A DNA stretch of 64,000 bases from Pandoraea pnomenusa (GTDB taxonomy: Bacteria; Pseudomonadota; Gammaproteobacteria; Burkholderiales; Burkholderiaceae), in the NCBI RefSeq assembly GCF_000767615.3, contig NZ_CP009553.3:1240001-1304000 (forward strand), given 5' to 3'. A program made the position numbers and the translations under genes. Below are positions 30,545 to 40,757 of the stretch, piece after piece. Positions within the stretch are counted from its first letter, which is position 1. Each line of letters opens with the position of its first letter. The notes under the pieces are model-generated. The model saw only the letters and a list, made by a program, of their open reading frames with translations, was not told where the DNA came from and did not search any database.

Positions 30545-31513
30545 TTATTTTTTTGGTGTCGCCGTCTTCGCTCCGCGTGCGGCCTTGCGGGAAGGGGCCG
30601 CGAGCGCGTGTGGCGAGGCGGCCGTGACCTGCTGGATCAGCTCCCACACGGACTGTGCGGCGGGCGAAAGGGTGCGGTTCTTGCGGCGTACGAGCGTGAT
30701 CGTCCGGTCGATCTGGGGCACGAGCGGCAGGGCGATGAGCCGCCCGTCGTTCTTGGGTCCGGGCATCGTGGGCAGCGCAAGCGCCGGCATGATGCTGATG
30801 CCGATGCCCGCCTCGACCATGCGGAACACGGTGATGGCGTGTCCGACTTCCTGCGCCACCTGGCAGTAAGCCCCATGCGCTGCCAGCGCACGGTCGATGA
30901 GCGGGCGGCTACCCGACGCATAGTCGAGCAGCACGAGTTTCTCGCCATTGAGCGCTTTCCACTCCACGGTCGTCCGTCCGGCGAACCGATGTGAGCGATC
31001 GCACACCACCAGGAATGGCTCGACCATGATCGGCTCGCCGACGAGGTCGTCGGTGCCCTCGGACGCGACGATTACCCCGAAATCGACTTCGCCATGACGC
31101 ACGCTGTCGGTCGCCAGCGTCTGGACCTGGTCGCGCAGCATCAGCGTGATGTCCGGGAAGCGAGTGGCACAGGCCGAAATACATTCCGGCATGAGATTGG
31201 CCGAAATGGTTGGCGCGCTGGCTACGCGAACCCGGCCACGACGCTCCTCGGCCAGGCCGTGCGTGTCGCGAAGGGCGCTTTCCAGCTCGTCGAGCACCCG
31301 GGCGAGGGTGGCGGAGAGGCTGGCGCCCACTTCGGTCAGCGTGACTTCCCGCGTGGTACGGTCCACGAGCTTGAGTCCGAGTTCTTGTTCGAGCTCCCGA
31401 ATACAACGGCTGACGGCCGGCTGAGTCAGGCCAATATCCTCTCCGGCGCGGCTGAAGCTGCCGAGGTCGGCCACTGCGAGGAACACCTTGAGCTGGCGCA
31501 GCGAGATATTCAT
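30545..31513 (-). CDS. LysR-family transcriptional regulator
   Basis: 322 residues. The N-terminal winged HTH (MNISLRQLKVFLAVADLGSFSRAGEDIGLTQPAVSRCIRELEQELG) is followed by a substrate-binding domain of two Rossmann-like lobes (from about residue 93) and a basic Lys/Ala tail (RKAARGAKTATPKK). It is divergent from the SBF-like transporter gene, the classic LysR layout, so it probably controls that transporter as well as itself. A dyad TATTCAT-N11-ATGAATA overlaps its own start codon (31507-31531). No Shine-Dalgarno precedes the ATG. The inducer is unknown; the transporter suggests an organic anion. Confidence 0.93.
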   Translation of the reverse strand: MNISLRQLKVFLAVADLGSFSRAGEDIGLTQPAVSRCIRELEQELGLKLVDRTTREVTLTEVGASLSATLARVLDELESALRDTHGLAEERRGRVRVASAPTISANLMPECISACATRFPDITLMLRDQVQTLATDSVRHGEVDFGVIVASEGTDDLVGEPIMVEPFLVVCDRSHRFAGRTTVEWKALNGEKLVLLDYASGSRPLIDRALAAHGAYCQVAQEVGHAITVFRMVEAGIGISIMPALALPTMPGPKNDGRLIALPLVPQIDRTITLVRRKNRTLSPAAQSVWELIQQVTAASPHALAAPSRKAARGAKTATPKK

Positions 31514-31531
31514 GCGAATTTTGTATGAATA
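31507..31531. promoter_or_regulatory. LysR-type operator dyad overlapping the regulator start
   Basis: Perfect 7-bp arms TATTCAT and ATGAATA with exactly 11 bases between them, the spacing typical of LysR-type boxes (T-N11-A). It overlaps the LysR start codon and lies in an AT-rich tract (31507-31560) that contrasts with the surrounding GC-rich DNA. TTGTAT and ATGAAT each recur once about 20 bases further towards the transporter gene. This suggests autorepression and divergent activation; it is inference from pattern. Confidence 0.55.
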
Positions 31532-31719
31532 AAATTTTTAAATGAATTTGTATTTTAACTGTCCTTGCGGTCTAATACGTGAAAACCCGTATCGCGAGCG
31601 CACACTTCCGGTCACTTCCGATCGCCCGCCGATCGATTGAGACCCGCAGGCGGCGACATGCCGCCGGTGCGTGTCCTGGCGTACGGGCTTTGTCTTTTCA
31701 GGCGTATTCGAGATCGACA

Positions 31720-32787
31720 ATGGCCAGACCGCGTTTTCTTCCCGACAATTTCACGTTGATGCTGGTGGCGACCGTCGCGTTGGCCAGCTTTCTGCCGGCG
31801 CATGGCGAGGGCGGGGTGGCCTTCAATCTGCTGACCAACGTGGCGATTGCGGCCCTGTTCTTCCTGCACGGCGCGAAGCTCTCGCGTGAAGCCGTGCTCG
31901 CCGGCGCCACGCACTGGCGCCTGCACCTGCTGGTGTTTGCCAGCACGTTCGCCATCTTCCCGATCGTCGGTGTGGCGCTCAAGCCGGTGCTCTCCTGGAT
32001 GGTGACACCCGAGCTATACCTCGGCGTGCTGTTCCTGTGCACGCTGCCGGCAACGGTGCAGTCGGCGATCGCGTTCACGTCCATCGCGCGCGGCAATGTG
32101 CCGGCGGCCGTGTGCAGTGCCTCGGCGTCGAGCCTGTTCGGCATTTTCATTACGCCGCTGCTGGTCGGGCTGGTCGTGGTTCATCACGACGGCAACACCG
32201 GCGCGTCGCCGTTCGACTCGATCGGCAACATCATGCTCCAGCTGCTCGTGCCGTTCATCGCGGGGCAACTCTCGCGCAAGGCGATCGGCAAATGGGTCGA
32301 ACGCAATCGCGGGCTGCTCAAGTTCGTCGATCAGGGCTCGATTCTGCTGGTGGTGTACACGGCGTTCAGCGAGGCCGTGAACACGGGGCTTTGGCACCAG
32401 ATTCCGCCGCTCGCGCTGCTGGGCCTGCTTGGCTGTTGCGCCGTGATCCTCGCGATCATGCTTGCATTCACCACCTTCTCGGCACGCTGGCTTGGCTTCT
32501 CGCGAGAAGACGAAATCACGATCGTGTTCTGCGGTTCGAAGAAAAGCCTCGCCAGCGGAATTCCGATGGCCAAGGTGCTGTTCGCGACCGGCCCGCTGGG
32601 CGCCATCGTGCTGCCGCTCATGCTGTTTCATCAGATGCAACTGATGGTGTGTGCCGTGTTGGCGCAGCGATACGCAAATCGCCAGCGTGCGGCGCAATCG
32701 TCGAAGACGCTCAAGGCCGGCGCCGCCAAGCCGGTCGCGCGCGATGCGAAATCCGACGGCAGCGCCAACGCCGGCGCGGGCCGCTGA
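31720..32787 (+). CDS. Bile acid:sodium symporter-like transporter (SBF-like, YfeH type)
   Basis: 355 residues from ATG 31720 (MARPRFLPDNFTLMLVATVALASFLPA). Nine or ten hydrophobic segments follow the 10-TM bile-acid/sodium-symporter fold; family landmarks are FFLHGAKLSREA, LCTLPATVQSAIAFTSIARGN and FCGSKKSLASGIPMAKVLF. This is the SBF-like (DUF4137/YfeH) branch, whose substrates are mostly unknown. The cytosolic tail is Lys/Ala-rich. It is divergent from the LysR gene. The ribosome site is weak (GAGA, six bases upstream). An earlier in-frame start would add a soluble, Arg-rich leader and is rejected. Confidence 0.9.
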   Translation: MARPRFLPDNFTLMLVATVALASFLPAHGEGGVAFNLLTNVAIAALFFLHGAKLSREAVLAGATHWRLHLLVFASTFAIFPIVGVALKPVLSWMVTPELYLGVLFLCTLPATVQSAIAFTSIARGNVPAAVCSASASSLFGIFITPLLVGLVVVHHDGNTGASPFDSIGNIMLQLLVPFIAGQLSRKAIGKWVERNRGLLKFVDQGSILLVVYTAFSEAVNTGLWHQIPPLALLGLLGCCAVILAIMLAFTTFSARWLGFSREDEITIVFCGSKKSLASGIPMAKVLFATGPLGAIVLPLMLFHQMQLMVCAVLAQRYANRQRAAQSSKTLKAGAAKPVARDAKSDGSANAGAGR

Positions 32788-32849
32788 GCGTCGTCGCGCC
32801 CGCACTACGGCCCGGCAAGGGCCGTTGTCACACGTTGGTCGTGCGCAAG

Positions 32850-32858
32850 TGCTAGAAT
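32850..32858 (+). promoter_or_regulatory. Probable extended -10 of the rhlE promoter
   Basis: TGC-TAGAAT (TAGAAT 32853-32858) is a good extended -10 about 190 bases before the rhlE start, implying a long 5' leader. No good -35 is seen at 16-18 bases. A long leader is common for cold-induced RNA helicase genes. Inference only. Confidence 0.35.
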
Positions 32859-33045
32859 TGCGGTTGTTTCGCTTCTTGACGACCACCCCGGTCCGGCGGC
32901 GCCCGACGCATCTGTCCCCTGACAGGCCCCTCTCGCGCCAGCCTTGAGCATGGCGCGCAGCGCCCCTTGAATCTTCGCGAGTGAGCTTTGATGCGGATCC
33001 TTCCGCGTGGCGGCCCCCGTTTTTTTAAAGAGATGTCCCATCATC

Positions 33046-34548
33046 ATGGCTGATGTAAATGCTGTTCCGACCCCCGGCTTCGATAGCTTTGGGCTGCATG
33101 CGGACATCTTGCGGGCCATTGCCGAGCAGGGCTACACCCAGCCGACGCCGATCCAGGCGCAGGCCATCCCGGTGGTGCTGTCCGGTCGTGACGTCATGGG
33201 TGCCGCGCAGACGGGGACCGGCAAGACCGCGAGTTTCTCCCTGCCGATCATCCAGCGGCTGCTCCCTGACGCGAACACGAGTGCATCGCCCGCCCGCCAT
33301 CCGGTGCGCGCGCTGATCCTCACGCCGACGCGCGAACTCGCCGATCAGGTGGCCGACAACGTGCGCTCGTACGCGGGGCACACGCCGCTGCGCAACACCG
33401 TGGTGTTCGGCGGCGTCGACATGAACCCGCAGAAGGACACATTGCGCCGCGGTGTGGAAATCCTGATCGCCACGCCGGGACGCCTGCTCGATCACGTCGA
33501 GCAAAAGACGGTCAACCTCAGCCAGGTCAAGATGCTCGTGCTCGACGAAGCCGACCGCATGCTCGACATGGGCTTCCTGCCGGACCTGCAACGCATTCTG
33601 AACCTGCTGCCCAAGCAGCGTCAGACGCTGCTGTTCTCGGCGACGTTCTCGAACGAGATCAAGAAGCTCGCATCGAGCTATCTCACGAATCCGGTCACGA
33701 TCGAAGTGGCGCGTCGCAACGCGACGGCCGACAAGGTCGAGCAGACCGTCTATGAGGTCGACGAAGACGACAAGCGTGCCGCCGTGGTGCAGATCCTTGG
33801 CGAGCGCGACCTCAAGCAGGTCATCGTGTTCGTCAACAGCAAGATCGGCGCGAGCCGTCTGGCGCGTCAGCTCGAGCGCGATGGCATCGTGACGGCCGCC
33901 ATTCACGGCGACAAGTCGCAAAACGAGCGCATGCTGGCACTCGAGGCCTTCAAGCAGGGCGGTATCCGCGCACTGGTCGCCACCGACGTGGCCGCACGCG
34001 GTCTCGATATTTCCGATCTGCCTGGGGTGATCAACTACGATCTGCCTTACAACGCCGAGGACTACGTGCACCGGATTGGCCGCACGGGCCGTGCGGGGGC
34101 GTCGGGCGAAGCGATTTCGCTGTGCGCGCCGGACGAGCGCAAGCAGCTCGTGGAAATCGAAAAGCTGATCAAGCGCGAGCTCAAGCGCGGCCAACTGACA
34201 CTGGAGCGCCGCAGCCGTTCGCGCGACGACCGAGGCGATCGCTACGAGCGCAGCGACCGGGGCGAGCGCACTGAGCGCACTGAGCGCACCGAGCGCCACA
34301 GCCGTCATGAAGGCTTGCGTGTTGGCCGCAGTGGTGGCAGCGGCGCGCCGCGTCGTGTGCGCCCGGAGGACGAATTCTTCTACAAGCCGTACGAGCCGTC
34401 GCCGAGCGCATCGGACGCGCAACGCGACAGCAACCGTGCCGCACAAGAGGCCGGCGCTCCGACGGCATTCGGCGCGCTGCCGGAAAAGGCACCGAAGCGG
34501 CAGGTCGCCGCCCTGCTCGCGGGGTTCCCCCGCAAGGCAGGCAACTGA
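33046..34548 (+). CDS. rhlE: DEAD-box RNA helicase RhlE
   Basis: 500 residues from ATG 33046. All DEAD-box motifs are present: Q motif ([14 protein letters not shown]), motif I (AQTGTGKT, residues 54-61), Ia (PTRELADQV), II (DEAD near 167), III (SAT), V ([11 protein letters not shown]) and VI ([10 protein letters not shown]). The core ends near residue 375; the remainder is a basic, Arg/Glu-rich tail with an ERT repeat (residues 407-418) and a Phe/Tyr patch ([10 protein letters not shown]). The sequence fits the RhlE subfamily, which remodels ribosomal and structured RNAs. The start overlaps the end of a 6-codon micro-ORF. It is a single-gene unit with a strong terminator. Confidence 0.94.
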   Translation: MADVNAVPTPGFDSFGLHADILRAIAEQGYTQPTPIQAQAIPVVLSGRDVMGAAQTGTGKTASFSLPIIQRLLPDANTSASPARHPVRALILTPTRELADQVADNVRSYAGHTPLRNTVVFGGVDMNPQKDTLRRGVEILIATPGRLLDHVEQKTVNLSQVKMLVLDEADRMLDMGFLPDLQRILNLLPKQRQTLLFSATFSNEIKKLASSYLTNPVTIEVARRNATADKVEQTVYEVDEDDKRAAVVQILGERDLKQVIVFVNSKIGASRLARQLERDGIVTAAIHGDKSQNERMLALEAFKQGGIRALVATDVAARGLDISDLPGVINYDLPYNAEDYVHRIGRTGRAGASGEAISLCAPDERKQLVEIEKLIKRELKRGQLTLERRSRSRDDRGDRYERSDRGERTERTERTERHSRHEGLRVGRSGGSGAPRRVRPEDEFFYKPYEPSPSASDAQRDSNRAAQEAGAPTAFGALPEKAPKRQVAALLAGFPRKAGN

Positions 34549-34598
34549 GGGCCTGGACGTCGTGTCGGATTGAGCCCCGTCTGCCGCCGATAACAATG

Positions 34599-34625
34599 AG
34601 CCAGCGCGAATGCGCTGGCTTTTTT
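34599..34625 (+). terminator. Rho-independent terminator of rhlE
   Basis: A 9-bp perfect stem AGCCAGCGC / GCGCTGGCT (34599-34607, 34612-34620) with a GAAT tetraloop, followed by a run of T (34620-34625). It lies 50 bases after the rhlE stop. Confidence 0.9.
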
Positions 34626-34672
34626 GTTGGCGGAACGCTGGCGAGGGGGCGGTTACGGGCGGCCTGGCGACT

Positions 34673-34708
34673 GATCGGGTCGATCGGGCCGATCAGGCCG
34701 ATCCGGCC
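34673..34708. repeat. Four tandem 9-bp repeats, GATCNGGYC type
   Basis: Units are GATCGGGTC, GATCGGGCC, GATCAGGCC and GATCCGGCC, head to tail with no spacer, between the rhlE terminator and the 3' end of gluQ. Each unit holds a GATC and most a GGCC. Not inside a recognised gene. Confidence 0.85.
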
Positions 34709-34780
34709 GGTTTGCGATTGAATCGTCGGCGCCCGTCACGTGTTGCTGGACAGTGTGGCGACCTGTTGTTCTTCCTGGGC

Positions 34781-35728
34781 CTATTGGCCCCATCGCTCCC
34801 GCCACGCCTGGGTCGCCGCGGCATAGAAGTCCTCGCGGTGCGATAACGTGGCGAGCGAGGGCGGCAGGCCGAGGTGTCGCGCGGCATCCCTGAGCGCTGC
34901 GAGCACGGCGTCCGGCGTTTCCAGCGCGAGCGGCGAGGCGCCATTCTGCTTGCTCAGCTTCTCGCCGTCGTCGGCCATCACGAGCGGTACGTGCAGGTAG
35001 CGCGGCGTGGGGGCATCGAGACAGGTCTGCAAATAAATCTGACGCGCCGTCGAATCCAGCAAGTCGGCGCCGCGTACGACATCGGTGATGTGCTGCGACT
35101 GATCGTCGACGACCACGGCCAACTGGTAAGCCCACTGACCGTCGGCGCGCTTGAGCACGAAGTCGCCGACTTCCGTGGCCAGATTCTGCGACTGCGCGCC
35201 CATCCAGCGGTCCTCGAAGTCGATGCGCGCGGCGTCGCCGTCGGGCACGCGCAGACGCCATGCGCGGGCCGTCCTGCCATGTAGGCCGTCGCGGCAGGTT
35301 CCCGGGTACGCGAGTGTGGTGTGACGCGCATGCACGCGCGTGAGCGAATCGGCGATTTCGCGGCGCGTGCAGCCGCATGGATAGATCCGTCCGCGGGCCG
35401 TGAGCGAGGCCAACGCGGCTTCATAGCGCGCATGGCGTTGGCTTTGCCAGACGATCGGCTCGTCCGAGTGCAGACCCAGACGTTCCAGGGTGCGTAGAAT
35501 GTCGTCGGCCGCGCCGGGCACGCACCGCGGCTCGTCCAGATCCTCCATGCGCACCATCCAGATGCCGTCATGGGCGCGGGCATCGAGCCAACTGGCCAGC
35601 GCGGTGACGAGCGAGCCGCGATGCAGCGGCCCGGTTGGCGAGGGGGCAAAGCGGCCGCGGTATTGGCTGCGCGAGGATCGGCTGTGAGACGCTTCCGGCC
35701 CTTCGGGAGCGGCTTGCACATCCCCCAC
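34781..35728 (-). CDS. gluQ: Glutamyl-Q tRNA(Asp) synthetase
   Basis: A paralogue of the catalytic half of glutamyl-tRNA synthetase that attaches glutamate to queuosine in tRNA-Asp. The HIGH-like motif is in [24 protein letters not shown] Cys/His zinc site is suggested by YPCGCTRRE with nearby Tyr/Cys (TTLAYPGTC). The KLSKQNG segment corresponds to the KMSKS loop. The anticodon-binding domain is absent, as expected. There is no ATG near the conserved N-terminus. The nearest in-frame starts are GTG at 35719 and GTG at 35728; I chose 35728 (315 residues) because GAGA lies upstream at a usable distance. It is downstream of trhO, another tRNA-wobble modification gene, on the same strand. Confidence 0.88.
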   Translation of the reverse strand: MGDVQAAPEGPEASHSRSSRSQYRGRFAPSPTGPLHRGSLVTALASWLDARAHDGIWMVRMEDLDEPRCVPGAADDILRTLERLGLHSDEPIVWQSQRHARYEAALASLTARGRIYPCGCTRREIADSLTRVHARHTTLAYPGTCRDGLHGRTARAWRLRVPDGDAARIDFEDRWMGAQSQNLATEVGDFVLKRADGQWAYQLAVVVDDQSQHITDVVRGADLLDSTARQIYLQTCLDAPTPRYLHVPLVMADDGEKLSKQNGASPLALETPDAVLAALRDAARHLGLPPSLATLSHREDFYAAATQAWRERWGQ

Positions 35729-35835
35729 GTCGCAGGTCTCGCGCGCTTCACGCGCCGGATGCCCGTCGTTTCCCCGGGGCGCGGGGCCATCCGGTGAGCA
35801 CGCGCCGTTCGCCGGCAAACGGTTCACCGATGCGC

Positions 35836-36729
35836 TCAGGCCGACGCCGCCAGCGACGCGGCGCGCTCGGCCGCCTGCGCCTGGGCATCGGCGCTCGTAC
35901 GGGTGCCGGCGCACGCCGGACACTGTTCGCCTTCGATGTATTCGGCGCTGCGCTGCGCCTGTTCCGTGACGACGGCACGGCATGCGAAGCACTGTTTCGT
36001 CGTGGACGGGGCGAGCTCGGGCGTGAGCGCTGTGCGGTAGTCGAATACGAAGCAGTCGCCCTGATAGTGCGCGCCGCCCACGTCCTCGAAGTACTTGAGA
36101 ATGCCGCCGTCGAGCTGGTAGGTGTGCTCCAGGCCGATGTCGCGCATGTAGATTGCGGCCTTCTCGCAGCGGATGCCACCCGTGCAGAACGACACGATGG
36201 TCTTGCCCTCGAACTCGGCGCGATGCGCGGCGATCACGTCGGGGAATTCCGAGAATTTGGCGAGGCGATAATCGACGGCGTTCTCGAACGTGCCGACATC
36301 GACTTCGAAATCGTTGCGCGTATCGAGCATCACGACCGGACGGCCCTCGTCGTCCTGCCCGGCGTCGAGCCAGCGCTTGAGCGTGACGGGGTCGACGCCG
36401 GGGGCGCGACCGTCCGCCGGCTTGATGACCGGCATCTTCATCGTGATGATTTCTTTCTTGGGGCGCACGAGCATCCGCCGGAACGGCTGCGTGTCCGAGA
36501 GGCTTTCCTTGACCTCGAGATCGGCGAAGCGGGCGTCGGCCCGCAGGCCGGCGAGAAACGCATCGATGGCATTGCGCGCGCCGGCGAGAAACAGATTGAT
36601 GCCTTCCGGCGCGAGGAGAATGGTGCCCTTCAGGTCGAGTGCCTGGCAGCGTTCGAGCAGGGCCGGACGCAGGGTCGCGATGTCGTCGAGCGTGACGAAC
36701 TTGTACGCAGCGATATTGACGATGGACAT
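35836..36729 (-). CDS. trhO: tRNA uridine-34 hydroxylase TrhO (rhodanese-related, YceA)
   Basis: 297 residues from ATG 36727-36729 ([16 protein letters not shown]). It has an N-terminal acylphosphatase-like domain, then a rhodanese domain with the reactive Cys in [13 protein letters not shown] (near residue 185), and a C-terminal Cys pair set (CFACRAVV...CPAC) that looks like a small zinc ribbon. The family makes 5-hydroxyuridine at the tRNA wobble position. It is divergent from dnaE across 346 bp and upstream of gluQ on the same strand, so two enzymes acting at tRNA position 34 sit side by side. The tail is Ala-rich. Confidence 0.93.
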   Translation of the reverse strand: MSIVNIAAYKFVTLDDIATLRPALLERCQALDLKGTILLAPEGINLFLAGARNAIDAFLAGLRADARFADLEVKESLSDTQPFRRMLVRPKKEIITMKMPVIKPADGRAPGVDPVTLKRWLDAGQDDEGRPVVMLDTRNDFEVDVGTFENAVDYRLAKFSEFPDVIAAHRAEFEGKTIVSFCTGGIRCEKAAIYMRDIGLEHTYQLDGGILKYFEDVGGAHYQGDCFVFDYRTALTPELAPSTTKQCFACRAVVTEQAQRSAEYIEGEQCPACAGTRTSADAQAQAAERAASLAASA

Positions 36730-37075
36730 GGCAACGGAATTCGCAGGATGCGTGAAACAATAAAGCGCCATTATCGCCGATTCGGTACACGTTCGTGCTT
36801 GATTCAGGGCAAATCGCCCCCGGGTGCCGTCGGCAAGCCGCCGGAGATCGGGACATGGCGCGTCGGCGCGCGTCGCGGGGTGGGGCGCGCTGTTATCGGT
36901 GGTCAGGACGCGGTGCGGCGACGAGACCTTGTTGCGCGACCCCCTGTTATTTTGGATAGCGCGCGCGCTCGGCGATTCCTTTATTCGCTCATGCGGCGCG
37001 TGGCAGTCCGTCACCCGGCAGACGCGGCGATTTCGGAATTCCGGAAGACGCTGAAGACGGGGAGGGCGCGTTACA
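36730..37075. other. Divergent trhO-dnaE intergenic region
   Basis: 346 bp with no supportable gene. It must carry both promoters. A relatively AT-rich patch (36945-36962, with TGTTATTTTGGATAG) could be a dnaE -10 region. GGGGAGGG (37059-37066) is the dnaE ribosome site, about ten bases before ATG 37076. Nothing else recognised. Confidence 0.35.
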
Positions 37076-40000
37076 ATGTCGCCCATGTCAGAACCTCGCT
37101 TCGTCCACCTCCGCCTCCATTCCGAATACTCGATCGCCGATGGCATCGTGCGGCTCGATGATGTCGTCAAGGCCGCCGCCAAGGACGGTCAGGGCGCGCT
37201 TGCGCTCACCGACCTCGCGAACATGTTCGGCGCCATTCGTTTCTACAAGGGAGCCCGCGGCAAGGGCGTCAAGCCGATCATCGGCTGCGATGCCTGGATC
37301 ACGAACCCGGCCGACCGCGACAAGCCCTCGCGGCTGCTGCTGCTTGCGCGCGACCGTGAAGGCTACCTGAACCTCTGCCAGTTGCTTTCCCGGGCATGGC
37401 TGGGCAACCAGTGGCGCGGGCGGGCGGAAATTGACGCGTCGTGGTTGCAGCCCGACGGTCTGGCGCGCGGTCTGCTGGCGTTGTCAGGCGCGCAGATGGG
37501 CGACGTCGGCATGGCGCTGGCGGCGGGCAATCCGGAATTGGCGCTGCAATGCGCCAGGCATTGGGCCGACGTATTCCCGGGCGCGTTCTATATCGAGTTG
37601 CAGCGCACGGGCCAGCCGGGCATGGAGGCGTACGTGCAGCAGGCCGTGCAGCTCGCGGCCAGGGCCGGGTTGCCGGTCGTGGCCACGCACCCGATCCAGT
37701 TCATGACGGCCGACGATTTCACGGCGCACGAAGCGCGCGTGTGTATTTCGGAAGGCGAGATGCTCGGCAATGCGCGCCGAGTACGGCGCTTCACGCAGGA
37801 CCAGAGTTTCCGCACGCAGGACGACATGATCGCCGCGTTCGAAGACGTGCCGTCGGCGATCGCCAACACCGTCGAGATCGCCAAGCGCTGCAACCTCACG
37901 CTCGAACTGGGCAAGCCGAAGCTGCCGCTGTTCCCGACGCCCGACGGCATGTCGCTCGACGACTACCTCGTACAGTTGTCCAAGGAGGGGCTGGAGAAGC
38001 GTCTCGAGCTGCTTTTCCCCGACGAGGCCGAGCGCGACAAGCAGCGTCCCGATTACTACAAGCGGCTCGAATTCGAGACGGGCACCATCATCAAGATGGG
38101 CTTTCCCGGCTACTTCCTGATCGTGGCCGACTTCATTCAGTGGGCGAAGAACAACGGCGTGCCGGTGGGGCCGGGTCGCGGCTCCGGCGCGGGCTCGCTC
38201 GTTGCCTACGCGCTCGGCATTACCGACCTCGACCCGCTCAAATACAACCTGCTGTTCGAGCGCTTCCTCAACCCGGAACGCGTGTCGATGCCCGACTTCG
38301 ACATCGACTTCTGCCAGGATGGGCGCGACCGGGTCATTCAGTACGTGAAAGAGAAGTACGGCGCCGACGCCGTTTCGCAGATCGCCACCTTCGGCTCGAT
38401 GGCAGCCAAGGCCGCGGTACGCGACGTGGGTCGCGTGCTCGATCTGGGCTACAACTTCGTTGACGGCATCTCCAAGCTGATCCCGTTCAAGCCCGGCAAG
38501 CACGTCACCATCGACGACGCGCTCAAGGAAGAGCCGCAACTGGCCGAGCGCTATCAGACGGAAGATGAAGTCAAGCAACTGATCGAGCTGGCGCAGCGTG
38601 TCGAGGGGCTGACGCGAAACGTCGGCATGCACGCGGGCGGTGTGCTGATCGCCCCGGGCAAGCTGACCGACTTCTGCCCGCTCTACACGCAGGGCGGCGG
38701 CGAAGACGCCAGTGGGGTCGTGAGTCAGTACGACAAGGACGACGTGGAAGCGGTCGGCCTCGTGAAGTTCGACTTTCTGGGACTGACCACGCTCACGATC
38801 CTGAACTGGGCGGAGCGCTACATCAAGCGATTGCATCCGGAAATGAAGGACTGGTCGCTCGATCAGGTCTCGCTCACCGACCCGGCGGCGTTCAGCATTC
38901 TGAAAAAAGCCAATACGGTGGCGGTGTTCCAGCTGGAAAGCCGGGGCATGCAGGGCATGTTGAAGGATGCCCAGCCCGACCGCTTCGAAGACATCATCGC
39001 GCTCGTGGCGTTGTACCGTCCGGGCCCGATGGACCTGATTCCGAGCTTCTGTGCGCGAAAGCATGGCCGGGAAAAGGTGGAATACCCGGATCCGCGCGTC
39101 GAGCCGGTGCTCCAGGAGACCTACGGCATCATGGTCTATCAGGAGCAGGTGATGCAGATGGCGCAGATCATCGGCGGTTACTCGCTCGGCGGCGCCGACT
39201 TGCTGCGTCGTGCGATGGGCAAGAAGAAGGCCGAGGAGATGGCCGAGCACCGCGAGATCTTCGCCAAGGGGGCCGCCGCCAACGGCCTCACGCGTGAAAA
39301 GTCGGACGAAATCTTCGACTTGATGGAGAAGTTCGCGGGCTACGGCTTCAACAAGTCGCACGCCGCCGCCTACGCGCTGCTGGCGTATTACACCGCATGG
39401 CTCAAGGCACACCATCCTGCCGAATTCATGGCCGCCAACATGAGCTTGGCCATGGACGACACGGACAAGGTCAAGATTCTCTACGAGGACTGCCTGGCGA
39501 ACGGTCTCGGTGTGTTGCCCCCCGACGTGAACGTCTCGGCCTACCGCTTCGAGCCGGCCGACGCGAAAACCGTGCGCTACGGTCTGGGCGCCATCAAGGG
39601 CAGTGGTCAGTCGGCCATCGAGGAAATCCTGCGGGCACGCGAAGGCAAGCCGTTTACCGATCTGTTCGATTTTTGCGCGCGCATCGACCGTCGCGTCGTG
39701 AACCGTCGCACCATCGAAGCGTTGATTCGCGCCGGGGCGTTCGACACGATTCACGAAAACCGGGCCCAGTTGATGGCATCGGTGCCGATGGCGATGGAGG
39801 CCGCGGAGCAGGCGAGCGCCGCGGCCAATCAGGTCAGCCTGTTCGATCTCGGCGACGAGAGCCTTCAGGCGCCGCTGGAGTTGGCCGACGAGCCGGCCTG
39901 GACCGACAAGCGCAAGCTGCAGGAAGAAAAGCAGGCACTCGGCTTCTATCTGTCGGGGCACATGTTCGACTCCTACGTGGAGGAAGTGCGGCGTTTCGTG

Positions 40001-40663
40001 CGCACGCGGATTCGCGACCTCACGGACGGCCGCGACAAGCTGGTCGCCGGCGTGATCTCCAGCATGCGCACGATGATGACCCAGCGCGGCAAGATGCTGA
40101 TCGTGCAGCTCGATGACGGCACGTCCACGCTCGAAGTCACGATCTTCAATGAGCAGTTCGAGGCCAACAAGCATTTGTTCAAGGAAGACGAGTTGCTGAT
40201 CGTCCAGGGCAATGCGCGGCCGGACAGCTTCACGGGCGGGCTGCGTTTCACCACCGAAAGCGTGATGGACCTCGGCCGTGCGCGTGCACGTTTTGCGCGG
40301 GCGCTCAAGTTGTCGTTCAACGGCAATGCCGACTGGACGCGCCTGCGCGCCACCCTCCAGCCGCATTGCACGATGTATCGCGTGGCCGCGACGGCCGGGG
40401 CGGGCGGTGGTGGTGGCGGCTTCAATGGTGGCGGCGGGTTCAACGGCGGTGGCGGTGGTGGCTTTGGCCGGCGCAACGGTAGCGGCAACGGCGATGGTGA
40501 CGGCGAAAAGCAGAACGGCCTGCCGGTGCACATCGTGTATCGCCGCCCGGACGCCGAATGCGAGTCGAGGCTGGGCGACGACTGGAAGGTGCAGCCGGGC
40601 GACGAGTTGCTCGGCGAACTTCGCCAGTGGCTCACGACCGACTCGGTGCAGATCATCTACTGA
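37076..40663 (+). CDS. dnaE: DNA polymerase III subunit alpha
   Basis: 1195 residues, about 35 more than E. coli DnaE. It has an N-terminal PHP domain ([21 protein letters not shown]), the C-family polymerase with catalytic Asp residues in [13 protein letters not shown] (near 405) and [20 protein letters not shown], then tandem helix-hairpin-helix, an OB domain (near 985-1060: [26 protein letters not shown]) and the C-terminal tau-binding tail ([18 protein letters not shown]). The extra length is a Gly/Asn-rich linker at residues about 1108-1143, between the OB-fold region and the tail. The start at 37076 has GGGGAGGG ten bases upstream; an in-frame ATG at 37085 is the alternative. Replicative polymerase catalytic subunit. 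Confidence 0.97.
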   Translation: MSPMSEPRFVHLRLHSEYSIADGIVRLDDVVKAAAKDGQGALALTDLANMFGAIRFYKGARGKGVKPIIGCDAWITNPADRDKPSRLLLLARDREGYLNLCQLLSRAWLGNQWRGRAEIDASWLQPDGLARGLLALSGAQMGDVGMALAAGNPELALQCARHWADVFPGAFYIELQRTGQPGMEAYVQQAVQLAARAGLPVVATHPIQFMTADDFTAHEARVCISEGEMLGNARRVRRFTQDQSFRTQDDMIAAFEDVPSAIANTVEIAKRCNLTLELGKPKLPLFPTPDGMSLDDYLVQLSKEGLEKRLELLFPDEAERDKQRPDYYKRLEFETGTIIKMGFPGYFLIVADFIQWAKNNGVPVGPGRGSGAGSLVAYALGITDLDPLKYNLLFERFLNPERVSMPDFDIDFCQDGRDRVIQYVKEKYGADAVSQIATFGSMAAKAAVRDVGRVLDLGYNFVDGISKLIPFKPGKHVTIDDALKEEPQLAERYQTEDEVKQLIELAQRVEGLTRNVGMHAGGVLIAPGKLTDFCPLYTQGGGEDASGVVSQYDKDDVEAVGLVKFDFLGLTTLTILNWAERYIKRLHPEMKDWSLDQVSLTDPAAFSILKKANTVAVFQLESRGMQGMLKDAQPDRFEDIIALVALYRPGPMDLIPSFCARKHGREKVEYPDPRVEPVLQETYGIMVYQEQVMQMAQIIGGYSLGGADLLRRAMGKKKAEEMAEHREIFAKGAAANGLTREKSDEIFDLMEKFAGYGFNKSHAAAYALLAYYTAWLKAHHPAEFMAANMSLAMDDTDKVKILYEDCLANGLGVLPPDVNVSAYRFEPADAKTVRYGLGAIKGSGQSAIEEILRAREGKPFTDLFDFCARIDRRVVNRRTIEALIRAGAFDTIHENRAQLMASVPMAMEAAEQASAAANQVSLFDLGDESLQAPLELADEPAWTDKRKLQEEKQALGFYLSGHMFDSYVEEVRRFVRTRIRDLTDGRDKLVAGVISSMRTMMTQRGKMLIVQLDDGTSTLEVTIFNEQFEANKHLFKEDELLIVQGNARPDSFTGGLRFTTESVMDLGRARARFARALKLSFNGNADWTRLRATLQPHCTMYRVAATAGAGGGGGGFNGGGGFNGGGGGGFGRRNGSGNGDGDGEKQNGLPVHIVYRRPDAECESRLGDDWKVQPGDELLGELRQWLTTDSVQIIY

Positions 40664-40757
40664 CACGAGCGGTCCGGCGCCGGAATGCGCGCAGGATCGG
40701 CAGCGTTGTGCGGCGCCGCGTTGCGCCGCCGCCGAAAGACACAACAAGGAAACCCCG

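Noticed and set aside
34781..36856. gluQ read as a 691-residue fusion
   Set aside because: The upstream 380 codons are another frame of trhO and have no GluQ homology; the open frame is a GC effect.
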